Shown in pieces: positions 37,660 to 47,979 of a stretch of 64,000 bases of DNA. The notes below the pieces were generated by a model. It was not told the DNA's origin. It made no database searches and was given only the letters and a program-made list of their open reading frames with translations. The stretch covers positions 2,042,165 to 2,106,164 of the forward strand of contig JAQFVV010012511.1 in assembly GCA_028023455.1 (NCBI GenBank). The letters are read 5' to 3'. This DNA comes from Epiperipatus broadwayi. Lineage: Eukaryota; Onychophora; Udeonychophora; Euonychophora; Peripatidae. Positions within the stretch are counted from its first letter, which is position 1, and every line of letters begins with the position of its first letter. Position numbers and translations under genes: made by a program.

Positions 37660-39574
37660 TCATCTTGTTATGTCCTTATATGCGATAAACATATCTGCTA
37701 AATAAGATCTTCTCTCCATACCTATTTCACTATATATTTTTATATCCCCCATTGGCAGACTGAAGCATCTATCCTTAATAACATTTAAATATGTTCTTGC
37801 AGTAATAAAATCCACATATACCTTTGGATCAATTAAGTTAAGTCCTCCATCATTAATGGGTAACTGTAATTTTGCTGTTGATAGTAATCTAGATTTCTTT
37901 CCCCAGATGAATTTTTTTGCCATCTGGTTTATACTACTGATTGTTTTATTATATAGTTTGACCCATGGACCGTAATAACTAAGGACCCCTGTTGCAATTG
38001 CATTGAACAATTGTGTTCTCGTCACTTCATACAGCTTGAACGATGTGAAGTTATTAATCCTGTCTTTGATTTCTTTTATAATTAGTTGATTTAAGTAACC
38101 ATTCATACATGTCTTTGACATATATATCGGCAATCCAAGAAATGGTTTTGGCTGAGCAATAAATTTGGATGGTATTCTTTTACCGGTTGCCAATTGCCAT
38201 GCTGCTGATTTGTTAGCTTGAACTACTGATCCTGTAATTTCTTGAAACTTTTTTAGGACATTCATCACTACACCAATATTATAACTATTTTCTATTATTA
38301 TTACAATGTCATCAATAAAGGCAGTGACTCCTATTGTGACACCCAAATGCAGTATATAGATTCCATTAACCAATGTCTCTATTTCTTTAATCATTGGGTC
38401 TACGTAAATCGCGAATAATAGGGCTGCCAATGGTGATCCTTGGGGAATACCTTTCTCTGGTATGAAAAATTCAGATCTGTGCATATAGTTTTTATATGAC
38501 ATTTTACTATTTCTTATGTAATTCACTATAGTGTTCTCTAAATATTTGTCTTCTTGAATCAGATTGCTCAGGGCTTCTATGAGATACGACCAGTTAACTA
38601 GATCAAACGCTGTCTTAAAATCTATTTGTATTGCAAAGTACTGTGTTAGCTTAAGTTCCTTTGCATACTTTATTGCTTCTTGTATTCTTATAGATGCATT
38701 TATGGCTCTTTTACTCTTAACAGCATGATGCGCTGATGATATTTTATCTTTTACCATTATTCAATTTTTTAAGTAGTATTCGTGCCACGATTTTTGAATC
38801 AATATCTTCTATAGATATGTTTCTTAGGTCTTTGAAAGTTGGGATTTGTTTTGATTTGTCTTTTTTTATGCTAAAAATTATTCTGCTGTTTATGTAAGGC
38901 CATTCTATCCTTTCACTACACATCTGATTGAAAAATTTTGACATTGCACCTGCCAATACATAATTTATTTGTTTGTAGACCGAGGCTGGTATAGAGTCAT
39001 TTGCCATTGTCGTTTGCAACTTCAACCTATTAATTTCATCCATTATTTCTTGAACTATTATATATTTCCTTGTATTTTCTATAGGCACTCTCTCATATTT
39101 ATCAATGCCTTCTACTTGACAGCCAAACTTCGCCTTTAGCTTTTTGACCATGTATTCATCAACCTCATCTCCAGATGCCACAGTGTTTTCTGTTATCTCA
39201 ACAGAAGCAATGACCTTTGTACGTGGAATATAAATTTTGCTATAGTTAATCACTGGTTTTGATATGTTCTTCATTCCAGGAATTAATTTCCGTAGTCTTA
39301 ATGTATAAGTTTCTTGTTGTATCAGATTGTATATTTTATTGTATTCTAGTTGCATTTTATTGATTAATTCATGATTAGGACTTATGCCAGAAATATTCTG
39401 TAGTGTTTTATGAATTTCATGGATTCTATTTTTTATTTGGTTCTGAGATAATTTACTATCCTCACTCTGATAGCATATGTCTGATATGTATTTCTTTATT
39501 TTATACCATGTGATGCAAGGAGGTAATTTTGTAAGCCTTGTGTAATAGTTTGTAATGATTATAATGTTTGACAA
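37660..39574 (-). pseudogene. LINE ORF2 reverse transcriptase, one frame break
   Basis: Two overlapping open stretches (39574-38744 and 38757-37660) make up the RT. The first gives 'TTMANDSIPASVYK' (RT block 0/1) and 'NISIEDIDSKIVARILLKK' (block 2). The second gives 'QIDFKTAFDLVNW' with the first catalytic Asp, and 'KGIPQGSPLAALLF'. 'TAFIDDIVIII' is the active-site box, with the Asp pair intact and FIDD in place of the usual YADD/FADD. A 'FLGLPI' block and 'FIWGKKSRLLSTAKLQLP' follow. It would copy its own RNA by target-primed reverse transcription. One frameshift at about 38750 separates the pieces. Confidence 0.75.
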
Positions 39575-39615
39575 TTGGTCAACTGAAAATATGATTTGGC
39601 TCTTAATATTCTTTT

Positions 39616-40316
39616 TTACTGTGTATGAATATATTTTTTGTTTCTTACATAATTATTAATTTGTAGTTGTACTTTTAGGTGATCGGAAAACGCAATAAGT
39701 GATGTGCTAATAATAGAATCACTAACTTTACTTGCTGAAACAAAGAATAAATCTATTAGCGAAGTGTATCTACTGCTGAAAAATGTGTAAGCATTATTTC
39801 CATATTTCATTTGTAGTGGAAACAGTAACACATCCCTCAACTTATGATCTAAGGTTTTAGGAATGTTTTGGTATGAACAATTAAAATCACCACCCATTAT
39901 CACAATACCTGGCTTTTGCATCAGTTTGTTCTGTATTCCATGAATAATCTTTGAAATGTCATTACCCTTTGCTAGAATATACCACAATCAAGTAATGTTG
40001 CTCATTATAAATAACGAATGACAGAACTATGTGATTTGTTTGCAAATCCATTATTTGTATTTTTCTTATTCCAGAGTGCATATTTATTAGTACTGCTACT
40101 CCCTGTGAGGATCTAACATTGGGTTTGAACAGAAATATATTCTTTTTTGATAGTTTTTCTATAATCCATTTAGGGGTATTATCACTTATCTTTGTTTCTG
40201 ATAAAATTATCCATTTCATATTTTTGAGTTGCTATATAATCTAATATTTTCTCTGCTTTATCTTGACTGTTTATTCCTCTTACATTTATTGATAGTATAT
40301 TAAGTGACCTGTTCAT
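39616..40316 (-). pseudogene. LINE ORF2 APE-type endonuclease, frameshifted
   Basis: ORF2 probably starts at the ATG at 40316-40314, four bases after the ORF1 stop (40322-40320). It opens with 'LNILSINVRGI', typical of the first endonuclease strand. After a frame change near 40215 comes 'LSETK' with the metal-binding Glu. After another near 39980 come 'GGDFNCS' with the catalytic Asp/Asn and 'FSDHLKVQL' with the Ser-Asp-His triad. All key residues are present in the fragments, but they are spread over three frames. The endonuclease would nick target DNA to prime reverse transcription. Confidence 0.7.
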
Positions 40317-40319
40317 TAT

Positions 40320-40870
40320 TTAACATAATTGGAGTTTCTTTATTTTTTTTAAACTAATAATTGTGTCGTCTTTTCCTTTTTCTTTTGAATCCTCATTTAA
40401 TTTTGATTGATTAATATCACTATAGATTTGTAATTTTTTATGATTAACATTAGTGCTATCATTGTTGGTTTCATTATCATCTCTTATATTTTTTTTATCA
40501 ATTGCTTTATTACTATCTTTTCGTTTGTTGACAAGTATTTCTATTTTCTTTGGGATATGCACATTTACTTCATTTACATCTGTATCTGTATCTGATCTTG
40601 TCTCATCTGTAATATTATTATGACTTTCTGGTACTGATTCTATTTCCATTGACATTGGTTCATTAATAGTTAAGCTCAGCTCTTTATTTTGCTCAATATT
40701 TGTTTCATATTCATACAACTTATCATCTTCTCTCTCACTATTCACTATATTTGCCCATGACTTATTATTTTCAATATTATATAGGTGATTCATTCTGTTA
40801 AATTTATTGCACTTAACACAATTTCCGGTTTCACATTCTGCCGCTATATGGCCGACTCTGTTGCATCTAA
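40320..40870 (-). pseudogene. LINE ORF1, 3' part with zinc knuckle
   Basis: The sequence begins inside a CCHC zinc knuckle (C-x2-C-x4-H-x4-C in 'CFRCNRVGHIAAEC', about 40873-40830), followed by a further C-x2-C ('CVKC'). The remainder to the stop at 40320 is an open, highly charged Asn/Asp/Lys-rich tail. Zinc knuckles in LINE ORF1 proteins bind RNA. The knuckle is interrupted by the hAT insertion: its first residues lie in the target duplication and are therefore present on both sides of the insert. Confidence 0.7.
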
Positions 40871-40872
40871 AG

Positions 40873-41419
40873 CAGTGATCTTCAACCTTTTTACACCTGC
40901 GGACCGGTAAAAATAAGAATAAGGTTTCGCGGCCCGACAAAATAATAATAAGGTTTCGCGGACCAGTAGAAGTCTATAGATAAATTTTCTTAAAGATGTA
41001 AACTGCTTAGCTTTAGATGAGCATAATTGTTATAATTGATCTAAACAACAATGTTAAATATACAACATGAAATTATATATATATATATATGGAGTTTGTA
41101 TAATAAAAAACTTTTTTTTTTAAATTTTGATTTTTTTTAGAAAAATAATAAAAAATTTAATTCTACCCCCCCCCCCCCCATAAACATTTATGATAATTAA
41201 AAAAACAAATTAAGTTATGTATGATTGATTAGATTTTGTTTTCGTTCTGTTTCTTTTTTTTTAATTGGGTAAAAATGAGATGAAAAAATAAATAAAAATT
41301 GTTTATATTAATTAAAAGTTTAAACTCTTATTATTTTGTTATTATAAACTTTCATGTGGCCCGGCAGAAAACTTCTGCGGCCTGGCACCGGTCCGCAGCC
41401 CAAGGGTTGAAGACCACTG
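40873..41419. mobile_element. hAT MITE inside the LINE ORF1, 547 bp
   Basis: The ends are inverted copies: CAGTGATCTTCAACCTTTTT on the left and, on the other strand of the right end, CAGTGGTCTTCAACCCTTGG. Both lead to a CTGCGGACCGG motif. The insertion is flanked by an exact 8-bp duplication, ATCTAAAG, at 40865-40872 and 41420-41427, the hallmark size for hAT elements. The inside is AT-rich non-coding. It has two adjacent copies of AATAAGGTTTCGCGG-type text (40915-40965) and a 13-C tract near 41166. The added length, 547 plus 8 bp, is a multiple of three, so the two halves of ORF1 remain in one frame although the insert itself has stops. Confidence 0.9.
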
Positions 41420-41427
41420 ATCTAAAG

Positions 41428-42536
41428 CATAGAGGGGGTCTACCCCTTATTATTATAGAAATTGGCATTTGGTCTTTTAATATCTTATGTGGTATCTGTT
41501 CTTTCATTATTCCTTTTTTTAGTTTCATTATAATCCTCCATGCATTTGTAGGGATTTTATAAGCTATACTTGGCATCATCTCTCTTTCGATATCTATCAC
41601 ATCAGTATAATTATCCATTTGGGATTTGAAGTATTCTATATTGAAGCTGGGTGGTGTGTGTAATATTCTTCCATATATCAGAGGGTTCAGTTCCTTTGAT
41701 ACATAGTAGATTTTTCGTCCTTGCATTTTTTTAATTAAATTTTCAGCTCGTTCTTTTTGATCCTTATTAAAATATTCGATAGACACGAACCCTCTAGCGG
41801 TAAAAAATGCTGTGTGTTTAACTGTGTCTATTAAGCCATTAGCGTCAATTATCTTCAAATACTCATTTATATCTGGTTTGTCCAAAATATGTTCACCTGT
41901 ATTATCATTCATTTGAATAATTTAGACTTAAAATGGATGTATTCGGAGTCATACAATTGATGAATATTTTTTTCCAATATGCGTTTAGTTTTACAAATGC
42001 TTTTGAGCTAAGCTTATTTGTTTTTCATATTTCTGAATAATTATCATTAAGTTCTACAAATTGTATTTTTTTACTATTATTAGTTATTTCTTGTTCACTT
42101 TCTAATTTATTGTCCGTAATTTTAAATTTTATACTTTCTGAAATGTTTTTGTTGGCTTGTGTTAAGATCACCAAGTCATCCTGTGAATTATTACTGTAGC
42201 TATCCATTCTCCTTTTTTTACACTTGCTCTGTACTATTTTTGTTTTTTTTTTAATACCGATGAATTGCTTTTCTCATTTTTTAACATCGATGGCTGTGCA
42301 TTTGCTACCGTATTCCCATATATGCTATTTAGATGATCTCTATCTATTAATTTGTTTAATTCGGGATTACTATTATATTTTCTTAGATTACATTCTTTTT
42401 TACAAGCCTTATCGGCCATTTTATTATTGTTTTTCGTAATTTTATCAGTTTGATTCATTTCAAGCTCATTATTATTGTCATTAATTTCATAATTACTTAC
42501 TGTAATTTCCGCAGTCTTCCTACTTTTTCTCCCCAT
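41428..42536 (-). pseudogene. LINE ORF1, 5' and central parts
   Basis: Three open stretches run 42536-42234 (starting MGRKSRKTAEITVS, basic), 42207-42025 and 41912 down to the hAT insert. The last carries 'FFTARGFVSIEYFNK' and 'GRPPLCFR', where the zinc knuckle begins at the insertion point. Two frame changes, near 42220 and 41990, separate the pieces. The basic N-terminus and central fold followed by a CCHC knuckle fit ORF1 proteins of Tx1-like LINEs. I cannot identify a specific RRM. Confidence 0.6.
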
Positions 42537-42619
42537 TTTAAATTTTGATTCTAACTAAAACTTTATTATATTTAGCATAAGAGGTGGCTACATAACCTGT
42601 CATGTTGCTGCCTCGCGTG

Positions 42620-42931
42620 CCTATATGACTATATAAGCTAATGAGCTTGGATTGAAAATATTATAGTGTTTTCAATTTAAGTCTCATAGTTTTGTAGTTA
42701 AGTAGAGATAAAATGTGGCTGCTGGAAGATTGCATTAGATCCTAAGATCTAGGTACAGTACTCTCAGTTCCAAGGCTCCTCACTGATGAAGTCCACAAGC
42801 CAGAAACTAGTCTGGGGATATTGGATGAGTAATCACTAGATGGAGATTTTATGCACAAGCCTTCTGGCCTCCATTGATTACTCTGGCTTGCACTGAGTGG
42901 CAATATATATAGAGAGTTTTGCCTGTTTTAA
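42620..42931. repeat. Hammerhead repeat, right part of the split copy
   Basis: This continues the unit cut at 36811. CCTATATGACTATATAAGCT is followed by TTTTCAATTTAAGTCTCATA, a ribozyme core (42783 on) and the unit end GAGAGTTTTGCCTGTTTTAA at 42931. The second half of the 13-bp target duplication follows at 42932-42944. Confidence 0.75.
42763..42829 (+). ncRNA. Hammerhead ribozyme with a helix II mismatch
   Basis: CTGATGA at 42783-42789 is the perfect core. Helix II reads GTC-CACAA-GCC with one mismatch. GAAAC and TAGTC (ending 42812) are intact, and helix I (TCCTCA / TGGGGA, then TTGGAT against GTTCCAA) holds. It is the copy with the best conserved catalytic nucleotides outside the 55.4-kb unit. 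Confidence 0.55.
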
Positions 42932-44270
42932 GACCAATGAAGTTGTTATATGTGATCTTAAGGGTGCTTCTATTATTCCAATTTTTAAAAATAAAAAAAA
43001 TGACAATTTATATCATTATTATCTACTACAACAAAAGTATTTTCAAGGATTTGTTGAGGAGGTTGCTTTCAGTCATAAATGAGTGATTATAGATTATAGA
43101 CATGATTTTTGTTGCCAGGTAAATGTAATAAAAATGTTGGGAATGATTTATATATTGCTTTTATTAATTTGATTAAGGAATTTGACTCAGTTAATTAAAT
43201 AGGTTTATGGAATTGTTTGAAATATCCTTCAATACATGTATTATACAGTCTCTACATAATGAAAATGAGAGGAGTGTTATTATTACAAATAAAAAATTAG
43301 GCATTTGAATTACTAAATAGAAATGTGGATTTGCTCCCACATTGCTTTTAATTTTTATGACATGGTTTTGGATCTACTTATAGGTTGGTTAATAAAATAG
43401 GGATAAAGATGTGATATAGATTTAATGGTAGAATTTTTAATTTGAATCAAAAGATTGTACTATTTTATTCAGTTCAAAAGACAATTTATAGATTGTAATT
43501 AATGTTTTAAATGTAACATGCAAAGACTTTGATTTAACAATTAATGTTTAAAAAACATAAATTCTTCATCAACCACTGATAGTAGAAAAGTCTTCAGTAA
43601 ATTTGATGGTTGGTAACTTTAGAGTGTAAACCAATTTAAATACAAATATGGACTTAGATATTGAAATGCAACACAAATTCCAGTAAGTTGCTGCTGCTTT
43701 TACTACTACAGATAAATTAATTATATATAGAAATGTTATTTTATCTAATTTATTGTATGGAAATGAGCCTTTAAAATACTTTTAATGGAATGGAAAGACA
43801 TTGGGAAAGTTTCATTTAAGAATGCTCTTTACAATTTTAAAAATGATATGTTCAAGATCATAAAACCAATCACATGTTTTTTCTGGGTGTGATATTATGG
43901 AACCCACCTGTAAAATCTTGGATTTGACATGTAAAATGAATGAACAATGCCAAACTTTTTAAATGGGTGTTTTGTGATGAATTTGGGCATGGGTTCGATG
44001 GGAGAAATATATTTAATGATTATCTCAAAGATATTTTAAAGTAGTGCAATATTAGTTATTTCCATTGGAAAGATATGACATAGAATAGAATTCATTGGAG
44101 AACTACAATTAGAAATGATGTTGTCTGTTTCAGAAAAAAAAGTTTATTGTTGAGGAAATTAAAAGACAGCATTGCAAAATAGTTACAAAAACATACCAGT
44201 ATGTTCTAAATGTGGATCTATTTGTAATTTACTGCTTGATTTATATGATCATCACAAATCTTATTTCTAG
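42932..44270 (+). pseudogene. CR1/L2-like LINE, reverse transcriptase half (3' piece)
   Basis: Continuation of the 34770-36175 piece. In order on the + strand: 'TNEVVICDLKGASIIPIFK' (before the RT) and 'DLYIAFINLIKEFDSV' near 43145-43195 (family DLtKAFDsV, first catalytic Asp). 'GFAPTLL' near 43330 corresponds to the QGCvLAPtLF block. 'YRFNG' and 'IFNLNQK' lie near 43415-43455, and 'DFDLTIN' and 'HQP' near 43530-43575. The C-terminal 'KLFKWVF' lies near 43950 and 'FHWKDM' near 44057. 'RIHWR' and a CxxC motif near 44210 complete the order. The YADD box is gone and stops are frequent. The end is about 44270. Confidence 0.65.
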
Positions 44271-44279
44271 AGAAAGTTT

Positions 44280-45680
44280 TTGTGCTTTATTTGGAGTTGG
44301 AATGTCTGTACTTTTTTACAAGTTGCTACCATATGTATATATGAATGCATAGTAATTGTTCGGTAGCATTACGCCTAAAGAATAGTAGTATGATGGCAAA
44401 TCAATACTTCGATTGTTTTTAAAATGTATCAACACTTTCAATTCTATACTCATAAGTTCCAAAGCTAGCTATTGTGAAAATGTAATTTGATAATTTTTAA
44501 AAGAAATATATTTAATTTCTGAATTAGAAAGAATGTATTGCATATGACATATTCAATCACTGGATGTAAATGCTATTTAGTTAACACAAAAATATTATGA
44601 ATGCAATATGCAATGTATCATAATTATTTTTATTATTATTATTATGATTACAATATATAATAATTGTATAAAGATTGGAAAATAGCCAAAGGTATGTAAA
44701 ATGCACAAATGCTGAAGGCATAAATTGGGTAATGTACTGAATAAATAAATAGTACTCAGCATATTTTTTCAACTTAGATTCAATTGCATATTTAATCATT
44801 GTACAATTAGTCATCATTGTGAGATACTGTTCCATATATATATTGAGGTGTTAGTATATTTATTTTCACTTCAATAATTCTTTAAAATTAATATTTTTAT
44901 ACTCTTTGTTAATCATTTTATTTTTAAAATATATATTTGTTCTCTTTTTTAATCTTTTGATTTTTTTTCTTTATTTTATGCTCGCCTTTACTTTTTTGGA
45001 TCTACAAGGTATGTAATTTTTTTAAAAATTTTATTATATATATATAATGGTCTTTATGTAATTCTAATGCACTATGTAATTTGCTTATCTTTTTTGCATG
45101 TGTGTTGTCATATATATTGGTTATGTGAGATGGAGTGGAGGATAAATAGATTGAAAAATCCTGAGTTAAAATCTCTCTAATTATATTAAAATGGTCTTTA
45201 ATAAATACATTCAGTTTGTGAAATTTTAACCATTTGTTAATATTTAATTTTTTACCACATTAAAATGCTTTTTATTTAGTTTTATTGTTATTTGTATTAT
45301 ATGTTTGTAATGTATTTTGTATAAGATAAAAAATCAGATTTAAATTTATTGAAAATAGTGTAGATTCTACAAAATCATTTACTTAATTACATATTGTACC
45401 GTCTATAAATAGATGGTCCAAATATATTGACATTTGAGAGTATTTAAGAGCTAGAAAAAAAAGTAAATTTAAAAATCTTTTAAATTAATGCAGTTTTTAT
45501 TTTATTTTTAGTATGTGTAATTTATTTTTTTAAAACGTACAATGAGAGTTGATTTTTATTTATCCATAGTTTAATAAAAGTTGAAATTGGAAAGAATAAA
45601 AGAAATGCATGCAGATTACTAATCCAGATAAACAAAAAGAATTCCAAAAGTACAGAGATTACAATCAAGAAAACTTTTAG
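44280..45680. other. AT-rich DNA, no gene seen
   Basis: An 84-codon - strand frame at 44581-44835 contains an Asn/Asp-rich run from an AAT repeat and is judged incidental. Nothing else is recognised. Confidence 0.45.
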
Positions 45681-45689
45681 GATATTGAT

Positions 45690-45855
45690 TAAAGATGGCG
45701 GAAATGATTTACTAAAAAAAAGAACTTTGTTACAGAAAGTTAAAAATAAATGTATAAGATTATAAACCTAAGCGTCATGATAATAATAACATGCGCAGAA
45801 GTTTCAAAACTGGATCAAGGTATAAAAAGAAGAGGACAACTTCGATCTGGGTCTT
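45690..45855 (+). promoter_or_regulatory. Candidate core promoter
   Basis: AAAGATGGCGGAAATG at 45691-45706 resembles the YY1-type element often found at animal gene starts. ATGCGCAGAAG lies at about 45791. A canonical TATAAAAA begins at 45821, about 30 bp before a G/C-richer stretch that could hold the start site (about 45850). The open reading frame and splice donor downstream give the combination some weight. Confidence 0.4.
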
Positions 45856-46127
45856 TTATTTTCTGGTTATGTGTTCTTAGAGTGGAGGTTTCCATGAGAG
45901 TGACCTGTTGCAGTGAAATGCATCTGCACAGGAACACTACATTTGCTGAACAAAGCCATCTTGCAAGAATGGAAATGAAGTCTTGTGAACACAGTCTTTT
46001 GCAACCAAGCTTCTTGCTCCAGCTATGGAATGGGCCAGATGCCAGCAGAGAAGATCAATTAAATGTCAAGGAATATGGGATCCCAAAGGAAGACATGTAT
46101 ATTATAAGAACTGATATAAGCTTACTG
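45851..46127 (+). CDS. Candidate first exon of an unknown host gene
   Basis: I do not recognise the protein. The ATG at 45894 is followed by 78 open codons to 46127. There CTG meets GTAAGT, a consensus 5' splice site, in phase 0. The upstream frame is also open (to 45750), but the TATA motif at 45821 favours a start near 45850 and the ATG at 45894. The stretch is much richer in GC than anything for several kb on either side. The encoded peptide is mixed in composition, with three Cys near the start, no signal peptide and no membrane segment. An alternative is an internal exon starting at 45881, after TGTTCTTAG. It could also be part of an unrecognised transposon. No downstream exon was identified in the window. 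Confidence 0.35.
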
Positions 46128-46139
46128 GTAAGTTAAGAT

Positions 46140-47600
46140 TATTTACTCCCAATTTGTGACTTTAATTATTGGCCAATTAACATTAACCACGAATGATCAT
46201 ACCGATAGTGACTACTTTTCAATGTTTAAAAGAACTAGCTAGAAGAATTTAAATGGAACAAGAACTTTTTATCTGATTAATAATATTTGGATTAGTGTGT
46301 GTTTTTCTTTTCCATTTTTTATTATTAATTCTTGCATAAATATTTTAAATAGATTTTAATAAAATATTTAGTATTAATTTAGCACTCTCTTTGTACATTC
46401 TTAATTTGAATATTTGATGTTATGAATGTTAATTAATTAATATTTAATTAAAGAAATTACCTTTGCCATTCTATTTAATAGTTATTGACTAAGCTTCGGG
46501 AATAATATTCTTTAAAAAACTAAATAAAGTTATGGGAAATCATAATCCCGAGCTTTTAGTTACTTGCATCAAAATTATGGGACACAGGGAAGTTAGGAGC
46601 CTATTGACTATGATGCTTTCTTATAAATTAAAACTAACTTCATCAGCAGGTCCATAGCAATAATTAGTAGGCCAGTTAATCAGGAAATATAGCTATGTTT
46701 TTAGAAATGCGAACAAGATATTTTCTTATCCATAGCTTGATTAACTTTCACTTTATAGTGTGTAAAAGAAGGCCTACCAGAATCTACTAAAACATGGAAA
46801 ACAATACAATACAGTATAAAATAATTTATTTGATTCAATGCGTAAAAATATTAATAGACTCAAATATTTCTTTTATATTGTATAAATTTATTGTGGATAA
46901 TAATATTTAGGCTTGACACAGATATTAATGAAGTGCATTTGAAACCTGTCATATGAGTCTCATTTGTAGTTGTTTATACAATCCAAAGTGTAGCTATTAA
47001 ATGTATTTTATATTTTATTTTTACAATAAACTAATAGATTGCCTTTAAAGGCTTTTATTTATAGAAAGTCGTATAATTAATAACTAGTATTTTTATGTGT
47101 ATTTTATCTTGCCATTCCTTATTTTCTTGATTGCTCTTGTCTGGTATTTTTGCTTGAATTTATCATGAATATTCTGCAAGAATTTTTATTACATTAATTT
47201 AAATTTTTTAAAAAAGATATGTATGTTTTCTGCCAAAACAAGTAACTAGTCAATAAGATATTTTAAATAAGTGGTAATGTTTGATTTTTATCAATATTAA
47301 TTTGGTATTGTTTATCACCATTTAACACAATTTATCTTAGTAGCTTAATAGTTAGATTTTCATCATAAACATAAAATTCTTTAAGTTGATTAACAAATTC
47401 TATAAGATAAATCTAAAACTAATAAGTCTGGGAAATATGTTGACAGTTTGAAAGTTAAGATAAATCATGAATTCAGCATCAGTAAGAGTATATGTTAAGT
47501 AAGGGTCTTTTTATGAGAAAATTCTTCAAGAGTATCAACCAGCCACCAAGTTTTAAGAAGTTCATTAATCATTTGGCTACTAAGAGCCATGTATAATGAT
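46140..47600. other. AT-rich DNA, no exon recognised
   Basis: Would be intron if the exon at 45851-46127 is real. No acceptor-plus-frame combination stood out. Confidence 0.4.
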
Positions 47601-47609
47601 AATATGTAA

Positions 47610-47970
47610 ATAGAAGCTTGTGTCCACTTCCCCATCACCATCCCAGGGGAGCACGAGTTTGGAATCCTGATCTAGTTTGTGAACTGCTGCCTACCTGAAG
47701 TCTACTAACCAATTGTATCTGTGTGCTGATGTTTCTGCAATAACCTAAGTATTCAGACTGCTGACTTGCCATGCCTCTATTCATGAAATGAGAAGAAGCT
47801 ACCTAGTTAATTATGCCACTCACAATCATTTGCTAATCTAAGTAACCAGCATGTCTCCAGAATAACAAATTCAACATTAATATCCAAGAAAAAGGCCAGC
47901 CAGGATCTAAGTGAATGTGAATTGCACTATGAAAGCTATGTGATTATATCTACATGCTGCTCTTCATACC
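47610..47970 (+). repeat. GC-richer SINE-like island
   Basis: GAGTTTGGAATCCTG at about 47651-47665 is a fair box B. The GC-richer body extends to about 47970, with boundaries that merge into AT-rich DNA. No second copy was seen in the window, so SINE identity rests on the box and the composition. Confidence 0.35.
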
Positions 47971-47979
47971 TTGCTCTAT

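Larger units (their letters stand above)
36812..42619 (-). mobile_element. Near full-length Tx1/L1-like LINE
   Basis: This is an APE-type non-LTR retrotransposon of about 5.26 kb (5.8 kb with the hAT insert). It reads on the - strand with a 5' leader, ORF1 with a zinc knuckle, and ORF2 with endonuclease, reverse transcriptase and a C-terminal C-x2-C-x7-H-x4-C motif. It sits inside a hammerhead repeat. CATACATGAC (36802-36811) and CCTATATGAC (42620-42629) flank it and agree in 8 of 10 bases, consistent with an ageing target duplication. The 3' end lacks a long poly-A and reads TACTTAAAATAAAAAATTG. The RT features ('RNISIEDIDSKIVARIL', 'DFKTAFDLVNWSYL', a FLGLPI block, GGLNL) suit the Tx1/L1 group. 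This assignment rests on motif resemblance only. Confidence 0.7.

Noticed and set aside
36176-42931. A complete Penelope-like element spanning the two hammerhead-repeat parts
   Set aside because: The sequence between them is an APE-type LINE with its own target duplication and no GIY-YIG domain. The repeat parts are one interrupted copy, not the two ends of a Penelope element.
45750-45893. Upstream extension of the 128-codon frame as coding
   Set aside because: The TATA motif at 45821 lies inside it, so the first in-frame ATG after the likely start site (45894) is a better choice.
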